From the NCBI GenBank assembly GCA_048013815.1, contig CM106585.1, forward strand, positions 23,870,001-23,934,000: a DNA stretch of 64,000 nucleotides. Reading direction: 5' to 3'. Below the pieces are notes generated by a model. The model had not been told where the DNA came from and did no database searches. It saw only the letters and a program-made list of their open reading frames with translations. The stretch comes from Setoptus koraiensis. Lineage: Eukaryota; Arthropoda. The number at the start of each line of letters is the position of its first letter. The first letter of the stretch is position 1. Positions 21,284 through 63,068 of this stretch are shown here, piece by piece. The translations under genes and the position numbers were made by a program.

Positions 21284-23821
21284 TTAGCGTACATAGTGTA
21301 ATTTTTCAAATGTGGGTTCTACTCCCCAGATATTACGACAGTATTCAGTTATTGCACGATCACTCGAGAATTTACCAGATGCGGCTATGTTAAGTATGCA
21401 CTTGGTGGTCCACTTGTCTGGTTGGTTGTATAATGCGTCTACTTCCGCTTGGCACTTGACGTAGGCGTCGAAGTCTGCCAATGCCATGAATCTGTCATGG
21501 TGCATCACTACGTCGATCAGATCCTTGAATTGATCGGGATTGTGTGGACTGAAAAACCCTTCCTTGATTTGATCGATGACTAGTTTTAGGTCAGGATTTT
21601 CATTGTAATATTTGTGAGCGCTATATCCACCGGGACTGGCCTTTAACGCCTCTACCTCTTCTTCTCTCATACCGAAAATGAAGATATTATCTTCTCCCAC
21701 CTCTTCATACATCTCAACGTTTGCACCATCCATTGTACCAATTGTCAGAGCGCCGTTCAACATGAATTTCATATTACCAGTACCCGAAGCTTCGGTTCCA
21801 GCAGTAGATATTTGAACGCTCAAATCGCAAGCGGGCACTATCTTCTCGGCGAAGGATATTCTGTAGTTCTCCAAGTAGATCAATTTAAGTTTGTCGCCAA
21901 TGTCGGGGTCATTGTTGATGACATTAGCTACGCTACAGGCGAGTCTAATAATCTGTTTGGCTACGTGGTAACCGGGTGCAGCCTTGCCTCCGATCATAAC
22001 TGTTCTTGGTACATAGGCCAATGAAGGATTAGCTTTGAGCCGATTGTAATCATAAATAACTCTCAGTATATTGAGCAGTTGACGTTTGTATTCGTGGATG
22101 CGCTTAACATGAACATCGAAAATGGATCCAACATTGATTTGGACGCCATAATCGCGCTCAATTATTTCGGCCAGACGCATTTTGTTTTCGTTTTTGACAT
22201 CTTGGACGGCTCTTATGAAGGTAGGGTCGCGGGCGTATTTTTCCAACTTTCTGAGTTGTTCTAAATGCGTAATCCAATCCTCACCAATGCGTTCAGCTAT
22301 CAGGTCGCTGAGACCAGGATTACACTGTACCAACCAGCGACGGGGCGTTATTCCATTCGTAACGTTAATGAACTTTGATTTGTCCATTTCATAAAACCAT
22401 CTAAAGGTATCACGTTTGAGTATATCAGAGTGTATCTTGGCTACTCCATTTACTTTGTGGGATCCCACGATCGACAAGTTGGCCATGTTGATTTTTTTCT
22501 CATCTCCTTCTTCCACCAGAGAGAGGGTGCGCATTTTGTCAAGGTCACCGGGCCACATTTTCTCTACTTTACCCAAGTGCTCCAGATTGATACGATAAAT
22601 GATTTGAAGATGTCTTGGTAAGATGGACTCGAGCATACTGCACGACCATCGTTCGAGTGCCTCTGGTAACACGGTGTGATTGGTATAGCCAAAAGTGTTG
22701 GTGGTTATTTGCCAGGCTTTGTCCCACTCCATGCCCTCCAAATCGACCAAGATGCGCATAAGCTCTGGTATCGCCAACGATGGATGGGTGTCGTTGAGCT
22801 GAATCGCGTTCGACTCGGCAAAATTAGAGTAATCTATGTGATGAGCGTCACCATTAGTCAACTTTTTATCCTGTCTTTTCATGGCAGCTTTGCTTTGATT
22901 TTTGAAACGTCGCACAATATCCTGAAGTGTGGCCGAGCACAAGAAATACTCCTGCTTCAGCCGTAACTCTTTGCCCTCGAATATGTTATCGTTGGGATAG
23001 AGAACTCGCGAGATATTCTCAGCCAAATTCCTATCTAGAACAGCCTGGATGTAATCGCCACTGTTGAAGAAGCCTAAATTGAACTCGTTGGGTGACTTGG
23101 CGGACCACAATCGCATCGTGTTCACATAGTCATTTCGATAACCGGGTACGGGATAATCGTATGGCATTGCGTATACCAGCTGACAATCAACCCATTGTCC
23201 GTCCTCATCGATGCGTCCGTAGTATTGTATGGGCAGTAGATATTCGGGTCTCGATTTCTCCCATGGGTTGCCGAATCTCAACCAATTATCGGGCTCTTCG
23301 ACTTGCTCGCCATTTCTAATCTTTTGAGCGAACAAACCGTATTCGTATCTTATACCGTAACCATAACCTGGTATGCCAAGACTGGCCATCGAATCAAGAA
23401 AGCAAGCAGCTAACCTACCCAAACCGCCATTACCTAGACCGGCGTCTTGTTCTTCATCTTCGAGCTCCTCAATATCCAAACCTAGTTGATAAAGGGCTTC
23501 ATCACATGATGAGCCGATGCCAATATTGATCATGGTGTTAGATAGCGAACGGCCAATGTAATATTCGAGTGAGAGGTAGTAGACTCGTTTGGGGTTCTTC
23601 TCGTAATATTGTTGCTGTGTTCTGATCCAACGAGACACTAGGTGATCTCTGACAGTGTGGGCGAGAGCTGTATAATAATCGCGTTTTGTGGCAACATTTC
23701 TATCCTTGACTAGAGTACAATGTAAATGGCGATTGAATGATTGTTTGATGTCGCTGACATTCTCGGCTTGAGCGATGCCACGAACTGAAATTTGTTTTCG
23801 TAAATGTGCCTCAGTAGCCAT
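21284..23821 (-). CDS. GlyP: Glycogen phosphorylase, single exon
   Basis: 845 residues, against 842 for the rabbit muscle enzyme, aligned end to end. It releases glucose-1-phosphate from glycogen in the cytosol, using pyridoxal phosphate. The regulatory N-terminus RKQISVRG is present (Ser12 here, equivalent to Ser14 phosphorylated by phosphorylase kinase). So are the AMP-site region [12 protein letters not shown], the [19 protein letters not shown] glycine loop, [39 protein letters not shown] and the PLP-lysine segment [16 protein letters not shown]. It ends with IWGVEP and a short tail. The ATG at 23821 begins the conserved N-terminus. The whole frame is uninterrupted by introns, which is unusual for animal phosphorylases. 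No sign of decay. Confidence 0.97.
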   Translation of the reverse strand: MATEAHLRKQISVRGIAQAENVSDIKQSFNRHLHCTLVKDRNVATKRDYYTALAHTVRDHLVSRWIRTQQQYYEKNPKRVYYLSLEYYIGRSLSNTMINIGIGSSCDEALYQLGLDIEELEDEEQDAGLGNGGLGRLAACFLDSMASLGIPGYGYGIRYEYGLFAQKIRNGEQVEEPDNWLRFGNPWEKSRPEYLLPIQYYGRIDEDGQWVDCQLVYAMPYDYPVPGYRNDYVNTMRLWSAKSPNEFNLGFFNSGDYIQAVLDRNLAENISRVLYPNDNIFEGKELRLKQEYFLCSATLQDIVRRFKNQSKAAMKRQDKKLTNGDAHHIDYSNFAESNAIQLNDTHPSLAIPELMRILVDLEGMEWDKAWQITTNTFGYTNHTVLPEALERWSCSMLESILPRHLQIIYRINLEHLGKVEKMWPGDLDKMRTLSLVEEGDEKKINMANLSIVGSHKVNGVAKIHSDILKRDTFRWFYEMDKSKFINVTNGITPRRWLVQCNPGLSDLIAERIGEDWITHLEQLRKLEKYARDPTFIRAVQDVKNENKMRLAEIIERDYGVQINVGSIFDVHVKRIHEYKRQLLNILRVIYDYNRLKANPSLAYVPRTVMIGGKAAPGYHVAKQIIRLACSVANVINNDPDIGDKLKLIYLENYRISFAEKIVPACDLSVQISTAGTEASGTGNMKFMLNGALTIGTMDGANVEMYEEVGEDNIFIFGMREEEVEALKASPGGYSAHKYYNENPDLKLVIDQIKEGFFSPHNPDQFKDLIDVVMHHDRFMALADFDAYVKCQAEVDALYNQPDKWTTKCILNIAASGKFSSDRAITEYCRNIWGVEPTFEKLHYVR

Positions 23822-24130
23822 CTTGACTGTAATATATGTGATATATCTGAATATAGCGTGCTAGTTATTTTAAATATTATTGTAATGATTGAATTTTGAC
23901 TGATTGGTGACTATTGGCTAGACGACTCTAAATTGATTGTACCGAAGCGATTAATTTTTCATAGTATTTATAGTCGTCTTACACTTGTTGCCAGAAATTT
24001 ACATGTGATGAGAGATTAATAATAATCTAGTTTTGGTGAGGCTGGGGAGAGAAACAAGTGCAATCATGCGCAGAGATATATCAAGTACAACATTCTCAGA
24101 TGTAAGGGTTACATTATGCAACTTTAGGGT
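23822..24130. other. Divergent spacer between GlyP and the SRD5A3-like gene (proximal part)
   Basis: This must contain the glycogen phosphorylase promoter and 5' UTR. No TATA box or other element could be assigned with confidence. Confidence 0.4.
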
Positions 24131-24350
24131 GTAGCAGTCGCATTACTCCTTCATTGAGCCTAGTCCCGTCCCTGGCGATATGTGACATTATCACATGTAT
24201 GACATGTATTAGTGACTATTGTACTTGATATATTTCTGCCATTGCATAACTCCCTCATTGAGCCTAGCTCTGTCTCTAGCGCCATGTAACACTATTACAT
24301 GTGGTATACATATAAATTTATTAGTGACTCTAGTACTTGATACATTTCTG
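24131..24350. repeat. Tandem duplication of ~110 bp upstream of the SRD5A3-like gene
   Basis: 24131-24237 and 24243-24350 share CTCATTGAGCCTAG, an ACATTATCACATGT-like core, TTAGTGACT and TAGTACTTGATACATTTCTG in the same order, with moderate divergence and a small insertion in the second copy. Confidence 0.75.
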
Positions 24351-24600
24351 CGCATGCTTCATAGCCGACAGGGAACCGTGCCGAGGTGGTACCCTCACCT
24401 TGGCAATTACCTCCAGAATTGCTTGTGAGAGGGCGCATCGATCGTGCGTGCCAGTAGTGCGCTCACAAGTGCATGAAATGCTAATCAGATGTGCTGCTCA
24501 CAAATGTAGAGAAATAATTGTGTTTAATTATGTTTATTATTGTTACCTGTGAACAAATTTTTCCGCGAGTGTTAAATTTTTATTCTTATATTAGCTTATT

Positions 24601-25572
24601 ATGGATTACCTAAACCTTGTACGCACCGACTTATTAACTGTCTATTGGATGGTACTTTGGACACTCATATGCTCCTATGGGATATTTGTGCTATTACATA
24701 ATGACAGCTCACCCAAATTCTTGGTCAATATTTACGTTTATGGCAAGGCACTCAAATGTGGCAGGCATCCTTTCTGGAAATGGTACCTATTGCCAAAAAG
24801 ATATTTTCTACACTTTTACATCGCAGCCATACTTTTCTGTCTCACTAGTCTATTTATTGTGTCCATTTACTTCTCAGAGTTCTACGTGCAAGCCTCAGAC
24901 AGTGTGAAAGAAATCATTGGACAACCTAATCGGGATCTATTCGCACGATGGTCTTCCAAATTAACTAGTTTCAGAGCGGACAATCTCCGTACGGTTAATT
25001 CATTGATATTTGCTTTGATACTCATAACTATCCAAGTCATTAGACGGGCCTATGAATGTTTATTCATTAGTGTCTATTCCGACACCAAAATCAATCTTAT
25101 ACACTACGGATTTGGATTCTTATTCTACTTGGGCATATGTTTCTCAACCATATGTCCCATACTACTTTCAGATAGTAACAAAAGAATCACCTGGCTAGAT
25201 ATACTCGCCAGTATACTGACTATTAAGCACGCCATTGGATTTGTAGTATTCGTTTATGCATCCATCATACAGCACAAGTGTCACATAATATTAGCCAATT
25301 TACGCCGAGACAGATCAGGGCGTGTTATCTCAAAACAATATTATGTTCCATCTGGATATATGTTTCAATTAGTTACATGTCCACACTTTTTTGCAGAAAT
25401 CATTATCTATCTTGTCATATCAATTTTAGTCTGTAGTATTGAATGGTTTATCATTGCCACTCTAGTCACATCAAATCAAATAGTGTCTGCACTTATTCAA
25501 CATAGATGGTACAAGTCGGTTTACAAAGAGTATCCAACCGATCGAAAGGCTATAATACCTTTTCTCTTATGA
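24601..25572 (+). CDS. SRD5A3: SRD5A3-like polyprenol/polyprenal reductase, single exon
   Basis: 323 residues, close to human SRD5A3 (318). The family is an ER multi-pass membrane enzyme of the steroid 5-alpha-reductase fold that acts on polyprenoids during dolichol synthesis for N-glycosylation. The N-terminal half carries several hydrophobic segments (for example around residues 15-35, 65-90 and 135-155). The C-terminal domain has YYVPSGYMFQLVTCPHFFAE, matching the family's 'P.G..F..VS.PHYLAE' block that forms part of the NADPH/active-site region, and ends with HRWYKSVYKEYPTDRKAIIP-type sequence ahead of FLL, the typical SRD5A3 tail. It reads from the first ATG without introns. AATAAA lies at 25649-25654. 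Confidence 0.92.
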   Translation: MDYLNLVRTDLLTVYWMVLWTLICSYGIFVLLHNDSSPKFLVNIYVYGKALKCGRHPFWKWYLLPKRYFLHFYIAAILFCLTSLFIVSIYFSEFYVQASDSVKEIIGQPNRDLFARWSSKLTSFRADNLRTVNSLIFALILITIQVIRRAYECLFISVYSDTKINLIHYGFGFLFYLGICFSTICPILLSDSNKRITWLDILASILTIKHAIGFVVFVYASIIQHKCHIILANLRRDRSGRVISKQYYVPSGYMFQLVTCPHFFAEIIIYLVISILVCSIEWFIIATLVTSNQIVSALIQHRWYKSVYKEYPTDRKAIIPFLL

Positions 25573-26128
25573 TTAATTATGTTGTCCGAAATCAATATTT
25601 AAGTTGTCCTAGAAGATCAAATTTATTTGTTCACTACACCACTAATATAATAAACTTATCTGATAGACTAATCTGGTCGCCTTGATAACATTCAAGTCAG
25701 CCGCTCGCAATACGTCTTATGGGACGACAAATGTAAATGTCACGATGCATATTATCATGTACTGTGAAAAGCAGAAACTAGTTTTCCTCTTTGTGAACAT
25801 ATTATTATAAGACATGCTGAATGAGAAACCAAGGAGATACTTGATAAGACTCTAATCTGATGTAGATGCGACAAAAATAAATGGGAAATTTCGCAATATT
25901 CAACAAAACACCTTTTCGCAACACTAGAGACATTTCGCCACAAATCCACCTACCAACCTACCAATGTAGTCAATGCAAAACAAATTTAAAAAACAACACC
26001 TCGAATACTCAATCGGAATGGGATCAAGTAATATCAATCTCTGAATCGAATCAGCACTATCCTCCGTGATATTACATGCGACAATTGTTGTTCCTAGATT
26101 CAGCAAGACAGACACCCAACAATTTCAA
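25573..26128. other. Spacer between the SRD5A3-like and Spätzle-like genes
   Basis: Contains the AATAAA at 25649-25654 for the upstream gene. The open frame of the Spätzle-like gene extends up to 26066, but that part begins with GTG and lacks a signal sequence, so it is taken as 5' UTR. No other gene is seen. Confidence 0.5.
25649..25654 (+). terminator. Poly(A) signal AATAAA for the SRD5A3-like gene
   Basis: Canonical hexamer 77 bp after the stop codon. Confidence 0.6.
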
Positions 26129-27409
26129 ATGGAGCATTTTCAAAATAGAATGAGATGTTGTTGTTATTTAATTTTGATATATTATAGTCTTTTTGGTACA
26201 ATCATCAGAGCTACACCAATACAGCCGGTTAATCATAATTTGAACCCTCAAAATAACTTCAGTTCCAAGCAACTCAAGAGTAACAACGTTGGTGAAATAT
26301 CCCGACATTTCACTGATCGAGAATTGCTGGATAGAATGTCAACCAATCAAATGAGTCAAACACCTTCCAAAAACACTCATCATCAATTAGCATCTGCGCC
26401 TCTGATACCAAAACCTTACAACGGCACTCGGAGACAGGCAAGAAATGAGAAGCAGCAGATGGGAGCAGCATCTATTGAAGCGCCCACCGGAATTCATTTT
26501 GTTGGTCATAACAAAGGACTGCATTCGCAGGAATCCCAATCTGAAAATAATGTGTCAAACAGTTGCTCCAGATCATCTAGTCAAGACAAGTATAGCAAGA
26601 ATTTTTTAGGTTCTTTTTGTGAGGAAGTAGACGATTATCCACTTGACGAAATCCGAGAAGCTCTTAAGGGTAGATCAGACGAATACAAGGACTTGTTTAA
26701 CTCTATTGACACAGCCATCGGACCTGACGAAGGCCTCACTGAGCGAAAGATGTACAATGATGATAGCAGTCTAGGTCTAGAGGAGCGTATTTGTCCTAGT
26801 GTATCTAGAACAATTTATCCAAAGAAGGCGAAGAATCGTTATAATAGATGGATGTATGTGGTGAATGATGTTGAATTCACCCAAGTAATCAACGCTGAGA
26901 TATGTGAGTCTGATGGTGGACAATGTAGATATTTGGATTACAATCTACCATCTGGAATGGAGTCTAGATGTAAACAAAAGTACGCTTATAAAAAATTGTT
27001 GGCCACGACACAAAAGGGTGAACGGGTGGTGGCCGATGTTTTTCAATTCCCATCATGTTGTTCTTGTTTTGTTAAAAACACAATTGAGTCCAGAAATTTT
27101 TTCAAACCGGCTGCCACGTCACCCATCACATTATTAGCTGATCAAACAACTGAAACGTACCTAAAACCCCCTTCATCTTCTGGAGACTCAGAACAAGTGT
27201 CAGCAAATTCCAACAAAAGTCAAATGATTGTGTTCGAAAATTCGACACCGGATTTATTATCTCCTACAGCTCTATTCGCGAGCGAACCTATTATATATCA
27301 AAAAAACGCCAACACCTCTTCTGTGATTGTAAAGCCAACAAGTGATGGATCAACATTGATAAAATTTGACTCAGATGAACCAGTGAGACGTCAAAGAATC
27401 TTGCATTGA
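26129..27409 (+). CDS. Spätzle-like Toll ligand precursor
   Basis: 426 residues from ATG 26129 (a second in-frame ATG at 26150 gives an even more typical signal peptide). A hydrophobic stretch CCCYLILIYYSLFGTIIRA marks a secreted protein. A polar pro-region follows, with a possible dibasic cleavage site RRQAR at about residues 101-105. The cystine-knot domain spans about residues 222-312: it starts ICPSVSRTIYPKKAKN, continues WMYVVND, EICESDGGQC, LPSGMESRCKQKYAYKKLL and ends FQFPSCCSCFVK, with seven cysteines as in Spätzle family members. These ligands act outside the cell on Toll receptors in immunity or development. A Ser/Thr-rich C-terminal tail of about 115 residues follows the knot. The paralogue (Spz1-6) cannot be assigned here. 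An upstream non-coding exon is possible. Confidence 0.88.
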   Translation: MEHFQNRMRCCCYLILIYYSLFGTIIRATPIQPVNHNLNPQNNFSSKQLKSNNVGEISRHFTDRELLDRMSTNQMSQTPSKNTHHQLASAPLIPKPYNGTRRQARNEKQQMGAASIEAPTGIHFVGHNKGLHSQESQSENNVSNSCSRSSSQDKYSKNFLGSFCEEVDDYPLDEIREALKGRSDEYKDLFNSIDTAIGPDEGLTERKMYNDDSSLGLEERICPSVSRTIYPKKAKNRYNRWMYVVNDVEFTQVINAEICESDGGQCRYLDYNLPSGMESRCKQKYAYKKLLATTQKGERVVADVFQFPSCCSCFVKNTIESRNFFKPAATSPITLLADQTTETYLKPPSSSGDSEQVSANSNKSQMIVFENSTPDLLSPTALFASEPIIYQKNANTSSVIVKPTSDGSTLIKFDSDEPVRRQRILH

Positions 27410-29132
27410 CGGCATGGATGAATGATTAAATCGATCTTAACTCTACTTGCACCAATGCAACTGAATAAGATTGAGTCGACTAAATACAATCGTAATCACC
27501 CACAATATAGCTCTCTGTGATGAAATACTGAATCAAAGTTTGCAATTCGCATAATACTTCCGAGATAAAACCCCTTTGAGTTCACGTTGGTCGCTTGAAA
27601 TGAATTTCAATTCGACGAGCCAGGAGAACAAAACTGTAAAATTTTAAGTGTAAAGGCGTATATGAAGCAGCCTCACAAAGGCTTTTCGGAAAACTAAACA
27701 CTCAGAAGTTGTTGTTCGAATCCTATCTAGAGCCTCATCAATTACCGCTATTCAGGATCAAGTTGGTTTGGTTTGGATCGAATCAGAGCTTACTTATGAA
27801 TTATTGATAGGCCAATTCGTTTATCCCTAACTACATATGATGATTGATCATATGTAGGATAAGATAGGAGTATACAAGAAAGACTATGACGAATGAAAGG
27901 CGCAACGAAAAAGTTAAACAAAACGACTTTGAACTTAAAAGTTCGAAGAGTGACAACTCTGTTCGTAAACAAATCATTGGTTGCTCCGTCTGGGAGTCGC
28001 CTCTCATCTTTAGATTCGCCATCATTAGCATTACAAGAACCAGGAAAGAGTATTACTCAATCTAAATTGCCATTACATCCTCATTTATTCTGCAATTGAA
28101 ACATCTTTTATCTAAACAACACACTGTGTGATGGCGCCTTGTCAATAGTAGTCCTCTCTGAAATAGAACCTTATTTACTTACCATCACAGCAACTAGCGT
28201 GAATAAATCCCAAGATAATTCTGCCAGAATGCTTTGTAACAAAGTTACGAAGATTGACGGAGAGCTCCACCAATTGATGACTCGTCTATTGATCAGGATA
28301 TACAAGACTTGCAAGTCGCGACAATACAACAGATAGCTCTATTTAGGCATATAGAGTGAATATCAAGCTTCCACTTTGATCCACAACACAAGCTGCGTAC
28401 GATTATTTGATGATATTCACATATTCCTTATACCATGAATAATCTGAATAATCTGTCGAAAGATTGGGAAGATTCTCATGAATCTTGTGTACTGTAGTAC
28501 TGATTGTATATAGTTAGTGGGTATCATCAACAGAATGATGAATGAAATCAAGAATGACCCGATATGAATGCTTATAAGCAGCCTATTTTACAATGTGCAA
28601 CATCTCTTACATGAGATCAATACCGTCACTAATATCTCGAGCAATTGAAATCATCATAGGTGATTCTGTCTGATTTAATCAATTGTTTAGGTTCGCGATA
28701 ACAATTGTGGTAGACTTTCACAAACAAATACAACAGGCAGCACTGAATCGTCTGGGACACGGTCGAACACCTGAAAGTACGATTCCATACTATCGAGTCA
28801 GACCCCAATCAGCCAATAATTGATGGACTCGCAGTTAGAGAACCATTATATCTTTATCACATCTCATTATTTGTTGCTCATTTGATTTGTACAGTGGCAC
28901 CATGGATGAAATGTTTTAAAGATTACTAGTGTTGTCCTTATATTCCTCGCTAGATCTGATCCCTAATGGTTATCTATCCAATCTCAATACCTCGATTGGA
29001 GATCTTCTCTGGTCCATTATGTTTGATTGTCCATGTATGTCTGAGATTCCTTACTCAGTTCAGTTGAAGGATCCCGAGATACACAATTTGATGCCGGCGT
29101 CAAATTCATCTATTAGTTAGTCAATTCAAATT
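27410..29132. other. Spacer downstream of the Spätzle-like gene
   Basis: No credible gene is seen. A hairpin with perfect 11-bp arms (CTACATATGAT / ATCATATGTAG, 27831-27857) lies here. The 3' UTR of the minus-strand receptor gene should enter from the right, but no clear poly(A) signal was identified. Confidence 0.5.
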
Positions 29133-59633
<30,501 letters not shown>

Positions 59634-61473
59634 CTTGTTTTTTGCTAACCAACTAATTAACTAATTAGAAAGAACAAGCTCGATCAACTTTAACAAATAA
59701 CAGCCACTCATATTGCTGATCATTATAAGGATTCCGATTGGACAATGCAAACGCATCATGCTTATGCAATAATCATGCTCGCAAACATCGTGTAGTCATT
59801 AGTTTGATTCTTTATCTATTATATTGATTAGTTATTTTGGTTCTTCTTAAATATAGATATCACTGTAATGTGTAATTGTAAGACCAATTATTATGAGATA
59901 AGTCGAGTTACACCATTTGCAAAAGAGCATTAGAGGAGGTGACATTATTCTGAGACGGTTCTCTGTATATTGAACTGTGTGCGATAATGAATGTTAACCT
60001 ATGAGGTGTTGACGTATATCGTGTGTGATATCACCAAAAAGCTTTATACCTTTCTCTCACTTTTAACATGGGTCTTATAGCCAACAAACTACGGGATCAA
60101 GTTGCTAAGCTGTGTCATTTTAAAGCGAATGCTGTTTTCTGATAGTTGACATGGTAATCCTTTCACTTAATGAGTCAACTCCAACAAGTCAAGCCAGTTG
60201 TCGTGGCTAGTGCCATGGAATCACTTGAAGATATATGAGTAGACAACTTTGTCTCTTGAGTGCTACCTGTGTTTGTGAATGAATTACCAAATTTCAATGG
60301 ATCGTATTGAAAAAACTTTTTTATTCATCACTCTAAACATTGTAAAGTAGCACTCTGTAACAATGTGCAACAACCACTCTTTCACTGGTCTCACTAACTC
60401 TTTCGCTTGCGTGATTTTCCATCAACAGGAAATATTATCATAAATGTGCTTCTTTTTACTACATACATCTGCAATCAACTTCTTAGAAAAGATTTTCGTA
60501 TAACATCTTCAGGATTTTCACTGCACGCTTTTTTTCATCGTTCTCATAGCAATAGCATACATCTGTAGTGCTGATGAACTTGCTGGAATTTGTTCATACT
60601 ATCTTCATTTATTTAGGAACTTAGAACTTGATTAATTCATATTTGATCGATTCTTCGCGGCAACATGACTTAAGTATCGTAGAGAACAAAAGATTGTCTT
60701 TATCGCTACGTAAGTTGCAGCAACGACAGTGGATACTTTAATCAAAAGATTAATTGAAATGCAGCGTTCAATTTCGTTTCTAATAGACAGTAGAAGATAC
60801 ATACATTGGTTTGACTATCTAAATTGGCGAAACAAGTTGCAAATCAAAGGTGAGGCGTCATTCACAATTTGAAGCTAGTGATGATATATAACTATTATAT
60901 CTGCCACTAAATTATTTAACTATTTTTTCACTTTGCGGGAGCGTAACTGGATTCGACAACCTGATCGTTCCGATCGAGATTATTCAATTGATCCGTTCAA
61001 CGCCAATGCCACCACCAACGACTAAACTCTCACTAGATTCGCTGAACCCATTCCGACGCGACTGAACTCTGTTAGAGGCTAAATCTATCATGAAATTAGA
61101 GCATGCGCCTCAAAGTCTCGAATTCAACCTTCGCAAAGATGCACGAAAGTGCCTAGCGACAAGCGCTTGCCAGGGCATCTAGCGAACAGACAATAAAGAT
61201 GGTCTATATGACAACACAGAGATAAGTAACGACGAAATCAGGTGTAGGCGAGTATATAGCCTGAGGCTGGCCTTATTTTGAATTTATTCATTCCTACTAC
61301 ATATCGACATACCATTAGGATAAAGATGTGTTTTGCATCAATAATAATATGAGAGGTTGATTTGTTTGAAAAATATAATTATTCCTAATTTGAGTTCTAG
61401 TTGTGATTCACATATGACAAGCAATGATATCTCAGTTGCGCTTTGCCCTTGACCATGGAGACTTGACTTCTTC
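59634..61473. other. Spacer between the receptor start and PWP1 end
   Basis: No credible coding frame, RNA gene or repeat array was seen. The receptor promoter and 5' UTR should lie at its left end and the PWP1 3' UTR at its right. Confidence 0.5.
61283..61288 (-). terminator. Possible poly(A) signal for PWP1
   Basis: AATAAA on the minus strand about 190 bp after the PWP1 stop codon. Confidence 0.4.
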
Positions 61474-63068
61474 TTACATGGCAAAATGCGAACGAACTAG
61501 ATCGGATAGAAAAGAAAAAATAATAATGATTTAGATGCATGTCTAATATACATGTGCAAATTGGAAGTGTAAAGGTTTAGTTTTTTGGTAGTTATACTGT
61601 GTAAATGAAAGAAAATCTCACCTTTTAAATCTGTTGTTAAATCGTATGTCTTAAATGAATTGCACTTACTAACTCCACCAACTGCCACCATCGCGGGCAA
61701 ATCAGGGCACATGCTCAAACTCAAGATACTACCAACTTTAAGATCAGTCAATTCTTTTACCAAATTTGGTGGTGTAACTGACGTGCTACCGGAGGTCGAA
61801 ACATCATTCATATCCCAAACTTTAATTGTATCGTCAGCTGAGGCGGTAATTAGCATTGACTGATAAACAGGACTGAATCTAAGACCTGTAACTGAACTCT
61901 GGTGAGCTTGGAATTTAAATAATGGCACTTGATTAGATGAACGTGAATCATAGTAGTATACGTAACCTTGGTCATCTGAAACGAGGAAATTAGTTGGTTT
62001 AGTCGGATGCCACAAAACCTTCTCGATTTCGCCACATATCTTCCATCTATTGATAGAATCACTACTCCTTGTGTCTATCAACGATATGTTTTTGCTTAGA
62101 TCACCAGCCAATAATAAATGAGGCTCTACATAATTGAATTCTACAGAAGATATTTTCCCAGGCATCTTGATTTTGCTATGAGATTTGCATTCATCTAAGT
62201 TCCATAATCTAACAGTTTTATCAGCACTTCCACTGGCCATAATATTTTTTAATATAGTATTCCAACTTAGATCTATTGTTGCGTCTTTGTGGCCTTCTAG
62301 GTGGGCCAGAGGTTCAATAACATCGACAACATCAAGGTCCCACAAGTTTATTCCAGGATTCATGTCTCCAACAGCAGCGTAGTTGTGATTGCTTTCGCCT
62401 TTAGCGTATCCTAAAGCAAGAACACAACATGGGTAATCTGTGAGTATGATATCATGATGTAAATAGAATTCTTTTTCTTCGTTATCGTAGACGTAAACTT
62501 CAAGAGATGAAGATCCTTTGCTAACATGACCGCAAACAATCAAATTGTTCGTTGGTTTTATAGTGAGGTCATCTTCTTCATCTTCGTCGCTCGCGGCTTC
62601 TTGATTATCTTGTAAATAGGGATCTTCCCGATTTGAAGCATAGTAGGTAAGAGCGGCCAAGTCCCTGGCTAGATCTTGCTCTCCACTGACGCCCGCGATC
62701 TCTTCATCGTCATCATCACTTGCACAATTCTCCAAGCTGGCTCTGATATTATCATCGTCATAGTCATCCAGACCATATTCTTGCATAATGGCAACATCAT
62801 CTTCATCTAAATTCATTCTGATTCCATTGAGTGATGCGTCTTGGCCCGCAGTTTCCATTGGTTGTTCGCCATCCTTCTCGACAGATTGAGTTGTTGCCCG
62901 TGATCTCTTAACCAACTTATCTCTATTTTCTTTTGCCTTATTCTTCGCCGACTCTATAACTACACGTAGTTGTTCTGGTTCCAATCTCAATCGTTCTGGA
63001 TTAGACTTGGCGACACCCCGTGCAATCCAGTGAGTGCACGGAAATATATTCGCTGTCGGTGGGGGCAT
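61474..63068 (-). CDS. PWP1: PWP1 WD-repeat protein (two exons)
   Basis: Exon 1 63068-61622 and exon 2 61496-61474 give 489 residues; the 125-bp intron has donor AAAG|GTGAG and an acceptor with a strong pyrimidine tract ending CTAG. The protein matches PWP1 (periodic tryptophan protein 1; human 501 residues), a nucleolar/chromatin WD-repeat factor in rRNA transcription and ribosome assembly. Visible features: N-terminal WIARGVAKSNPERLRL; acidic segments (DEDDVAIMQEYGLDDYDDDN, SDEDEEDDL); the family block KPTNNLIVCGHVSK with EVYVYDNEEKEFYLHHDIIL; and WD repeats including INLWDLDVVD, LSWNTILKNIMASGSADKTV and ITASADDTIKVWD. Translation is placed at ATG 63068. Without the splice the frame would run on to an unrelated tail. 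Exon 2 adds only VRSHFAM, so this C-terminus is shorter than in human. Confidence 0.92.

Noticed and set aside
26066-26128. N-terminal extension of the Spätzle-like protein
   Set aside because: It begins with GTG and would bury the signal peptide; ATG 26129 or 26150 gives a normal secreted precursor.
27690-27750. Possible tRNA B-box (GTTCGAATCC)
   Set aside because: No matching A-box, acceptor stem or anticodon arm could be drawn.
61497-61621. Read-through C-terminus of PWP1
   Set aside because: A GTGAG donor and a pyrimidine-rich acceptor define a 125-bp intron, and the read-through peptide has no PWP1 similarity.
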